Shown one piece after another: positions 63,383 to 64,000 of a DNA stretch of 64,000 nucleotides (positions are counted from its first letter, which is position 1; every line of letters starts with the position of its first letter). Under the pieces are notes generated by a model that saw only the letters and a program-made list of their open reading frames with translations, made no database searches and had not been told where the DNA came from. Made by a program: the position numbers and the translations under genes. Source of the stretch: Bacteroidota bacterium (GTDB lineage Bacteria; Bacteroidota; Bacteroidia; Bacteroidales; Tenuifilaceae); NCBI GenBank assembly GCA_029560875.1, contig JAKQKB010000089.1, positions 112,644-176,643 of the forward strand. The letters run 5' to 3'.

Positions 63383-64000
63383 ATGAAGAAGATTAGTATT
63401 TGGGTTATTGTTTTAACCTTAATTGCCTTTGCTGGCTGTAAGAATGATGACGGTAAGAAAGAATCATATAAGGAGGTTTATCCTAAAACCCCACTTACCG
63501 GTCAAGAGATTAATAATATCATAAGGGAAACACTTAATAAGACTGGCGATTTTGATTGGAATAAAGCCGATGTTTTTGTGCTTTGGAGCGCACTTACGCA
63601 TGGTAATAATATTTTAACTATTGGGTACGATGAACAACCATTTGCAGAGGTTAACTCTAAACGTTCTGAACAAGCCAAGAAACAGATTCTTGAACAGGTG
63701 CTAAGTTTAGAGAAAAATTCTACCGAAAACATTCGAAAGGGAGAGAGTATCTTTATTGCCGAAGGCAAAGAACTTAACTTTATGGATGTGTACGTGTCGA
63801 ACATTGAGACTCTCGTTGCATTAAAGAACAACGTAAAGGTTCGTTATATTGAGCCATCAGGTTATCGTTACTTTGATTTTGAGCCAATGGTTAAGAGCGA
63901 TTCTGGGTGCGATACTGATCCTGAGACAATCAATTCTGGCGACTATACCGTTGTTGCTCCAAACTGTCAGGTTTCATGGACTTACTATAAACATAATATT
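63383..64000 (+). CDS. lipoprotein, probable S8 (subtilisin-like) peptidase prodomain, cut by the window edge
   Basis: The visible 206 residues start with a lipoprotein signal (KKISIWVIVLTLIAFAGC, Cys19). A prodomain-like alpha/beta stretch follows (about 30-155). The part VRYIEPSGYRYFDFEP, a Cys-containing SDSGCD, and DYTVVAPNCQVSWTYYKHNI resembles the segment that precedes the catalytic domain in Bacteroidota S8 peptidases. The catalytic residues would lie beyond the window, so the call rests on this N-terminal likeness. Confidence 0.65.
   Translation, partial: MKKISIWVIVLTLIAFAGCKNDDGKKESYKEVYPKTPLTGQEINNIIRETLNKTGDFDWNKADVFVLWSALTHGNNILTIGYDEQPFAEVNSKRSEQAKKQILEQVLSLEKNSTENIRKGESIFIAEGKELNFMDVYVSNIETLVALKNNVKVRYIEPSGYRYFDFEPMVKSDSGCDTDPETINSGDYTVVAPNCQVSWTYYKHNI

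Overview
The window is chromosomal DNA of a Bacteroidota bacterium, most likely an anaerobe in or near the Bacteroidales/Marinilabiliales. The support is: promoters of the TAnnTTTG type, a tmRNA whose tag reads GESNYALAA, a Rho factor with a long N-terminal extension, Bacteroidota-type regulators (LytS/LytTR pairs, a Reg_prop/Y_Y_Y hybrid sensor), a grasp-with-spasm peptide locus, and oxygen-sensitive metabolism (pyruvate:ferredoxin oxidoreductase and an NAD-linked formate dehydrogenase). No species call is possible from the sequence alone.

Region 1 (1-1822) holds the 3' part of rho and the complete ssrA (tmRNA) gene. Region 2 (1808-23323) is a 21.5-kb integrative mobilizable element inserted in the 3' end of ssrA. 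It is bounded by a 16-bp direct repeat (attL/attR) and carries a tyrosine integrase next to attL, an HTH protein, a VirE_N/VapE-type primase-helicase, a MobC-like protein, a MOB relaxase and a candidate oriT. It has no type IV secretion genes, so it would need a helper for transfer. Its cargo is a defence island. This has a type I restriction-modification system (hsdM, hsdS, an AlbA_2-type ATPase, hsdR), with a HEPN-like gene translationally coupled to hsdR and an HNH gene behind it. Next comes a stretch of small genes separated by two families of structured intergenic repeats (a 33-residue Gly/Pro-rich peptide, a YegP-like protein, an HNH protein). Last is a tight DUF262 - AAA ATPase - unknown operon. 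The element brings its own terminator for ssrA, and the old terminator now lies just outside attR.

Region 3 (23324-29950) returns to the chromosome with umuDC. It then runs through an AT-rich ribosomally made peptide locus of the grasp-with-spasm type: a GG-leader precursor, an ATP-grasp enzyme, a 58-residue protein not usually listed, and a SPASM-type partner. The locus has an upstream 19-bp perfect inverted repeat and a 16-bp attenuator hairpin between precursor and enzymes. A secreted unknown protein and a WG-repeat protein follow.

Region 4 (30012-43219) holds a lipoprotein nuclease, an ABC exporter facing a LytS/LytTR pair across a promoter with 21-bp phased repeats, further signalling genes, and an S9 peptidase broken by an in-frame TAG. 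Region 5 (43460-48392) has two tiny related lipoproteins and a three-gene NAD-dependent formate dehydrogenase operon. Region 6 (48438-64000) holds a TPR sensor kinase, trkA, comEC, def-ruvX-lytTR, a giant sensor kinase, nifJ, ridA and the start of a subtilase-family lipoprotein.
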